NCBI RefSeq assembly: GCF_009389715.1
Contig: NC_052403.1
Location: 12,951,174-13,015,173, forward strand
Direction of reading: 5' to 3'
DNA length: 64,000 nucleotides
Source of the DNA: Phoenix dactylifera
Taxonomy: Eukaryota > Streptophyta > Magnoliopsida > Arecales > Arecaceae
The notes under the pieces are model-generated. The model was not told the origin of the DNA and did not search any database. It worked only from the letters and a program-made list of their open reading frames with translations. Of the stretch, positions 62,801 to 64,000 are shown one piece after another (positions within the stretch are counted from its first letter, which is position 1; each line of letters opens with the position of its first letter). Position numbers and translations under genes: made by a program.

Positions 62801-64000
62801 TAGGTTTATGGTGCCATTGTCGGATCTGAACTCTTCCCCTCCTTTCCTCTTTTCCTTTCCTTTGCGTGCGAAAGCAGGCATACAAAAAGAAAAAGCCTTG
62901 GGCTCCTTCCTTTAACTAGGTCATAGGCCTGTACTGGTAGGTAACAACTGACCTGATCACCAACCTAGTTAGTCCTAACGGGGACTACCAGCATATACCT
63001 AGGTCCTAAATCCTTGAATATTAATTACATATTGGTAATCGCCAAATGATGATGCAAATAATTAAAAAAACATTAAGAATTCTCTGTGGGCATTATAATG
63101 AAAAGGGTAGTGAATTAAGTTGTTGATAGGATTAAGGATTTTGGACAAAGTATTACATTAATGATCACCAAATTCATTATACAAATCCCTGATCATAGAA
63201 ATTGCTACTGCAATTCCTGATACTTTGTTATTAGCAAGGCAGCATTAGATGTTGAGTTCATACCATCAAATGCAGTGTGAGAGTTGAGTACTTCGGCAGT
63301 TCACAATGTTTGATAGGGTGAATATGCATGGTTCGCCATGATAGAGTGGAGCTAATGGACTACAAGTTTATAATTGACAAAATTTGTTGACTTTAGATAA
63401 GTGTAGATGGGCATAATGATAATTTTGCCATTTAAATTGGGGGACATATTGGATTAGCAACTGAGTGGAGGAACATGTTAGATGAAACCGTCTGTGTGCT
63501 AGCTGACCTGTCTGCCAGCACGATTTCAAAGAGAAGTGGATTTAAGGCTATCTTCATATTCAGTGATTAAGTTTCTTTTACTCTTATTGATCTCTGATGT
63601 AAGGGCTGTAATACTGTCATAATAATTAATTACTTTTTTAACCAGTAGGTACCACTATGCATGGTTGCATATTGACTGTGAATGCTGTATAACGACCTTT
63701 GTTAATGATATCATAATATGAATGTTATAACACACATACAAGCAAACAAGATATTGCCTTGTATGTTACTGAGATTATGTTTGTGTTTGTGAGACATTCT
63801 CCATGCTTGTCATTTCACATTTATCCAACAAGGCTATTTTCATCAAGAAGGCAGTTGGTGTGACCATGCCCTCTTCAGGTAGAATCTGTTTGGAGTCTTC
63901 AGTTATTTGACAAATCTTTGTAGAGTTTGTTTCTTGTTTTTCACATGCCAGCCATGCAGATGTAGAAATGTACTTGTTATGCAGCATTTCTGAAATAACA
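59858..64000 (+). other. Probably intron 7 of the PPR gene; no exon found
   Basis: AT-rich sequence up to the window end. I searched for an acceptor followed by a G that completes the split Arg codon and continues the PPR frame, and found none. A 28-base phrase TAGTTTATGCAGTTTATTTC is repeated at 62271 and 62370. Open frames such as 60422-60625 and 61824-62069 show no known content. Confidence 0.45.

Overview
The window is nuclear DNA of a flowering plant, most likely a monocot. A palm is my impression only and is not proven by anything here. It is AT-rich, with long introns, small GC-rich first exons, plastid and mitochondrial targeting leaders, and many plant-type repeats (Ty3/Gypsy LTR element, TRIM, tRNA-derived SINEs, MITEs). 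There are no bacterial operons, rRNA genes or CRISPR arrays.

Layout. At 0.7-1.1 kb (minus) is a two-exon gene for a small plastid-type protein. It faces, across a promoter with two phased G-boxes, a broken polyubiquitin gene (3.17-3.58 kb, plus) that keeps its 5' leader intron boundary. At 5.4-9.7 kb (plus) a second plastid-type gene of 184 codons is split by a 3.7 kb intron holding a degenerate hAT-like element. From 9.7 to 14.4 kb I see no gene. A Ty3/Gypsy LTR element fills 14.4-21.1 kb on the minus strand. It keeps both LTRs, a Met-tRNA primer site, a polypurine tract, a damaged gag and part of the protease, but has lost nearly all of pol. From 21 to 27.5 kb are AT-rich repeats: a 200 bp tandem duplication, one copy of a 1.3 kb dispersed repeat (second copy at 31.5 kb) and a probable solo LTR.

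A GC-rich leader exon at 27.7-28.2 kb, a tandemly duplicated exon-like cassette at 28.8-29.1 kb and a leader exon at 39.6 kb may all be 5' UTR of the intact single-exon gene at 39.9-43.1 kb. That gene codes for a 1078-residue J-domain protein with two DUF3444 domains. Downstream lie a full SINE with target-site duplication (44.6 kb) and a complete TRIM retrotransposon with perfect 5 bp target-site duplication (46.4 kb). On the minus strand, 47.4-51.7 kb, a 71-residue single-span membrane protein is encoded by two exons separated by a 4.1 kb intron full of small repeats (SINE, a 95 bp tandem duplication, two foldback elements). At 54.5 kb (plus) begins a pentatricopeptide-repeat protein resembling Arabidopsis At4g35850. 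Seven coding exons are in the window, the first intron is of GC-AG type, and the 3' part of the gene runs off the right edge.

The genes do not form a shared pathway. Several encode organelle-directed proteins and the rest is ordinary plant intergenic space shaped by transposons. I did not find a new multi-gene system. The most useful new points are three spliced genes whose coding exons are individually short, the phased GTCGAC array in the Gypsy LTR, the duplicated leader cassette, the foldback pair and the frame-preserving GC-AG intron.
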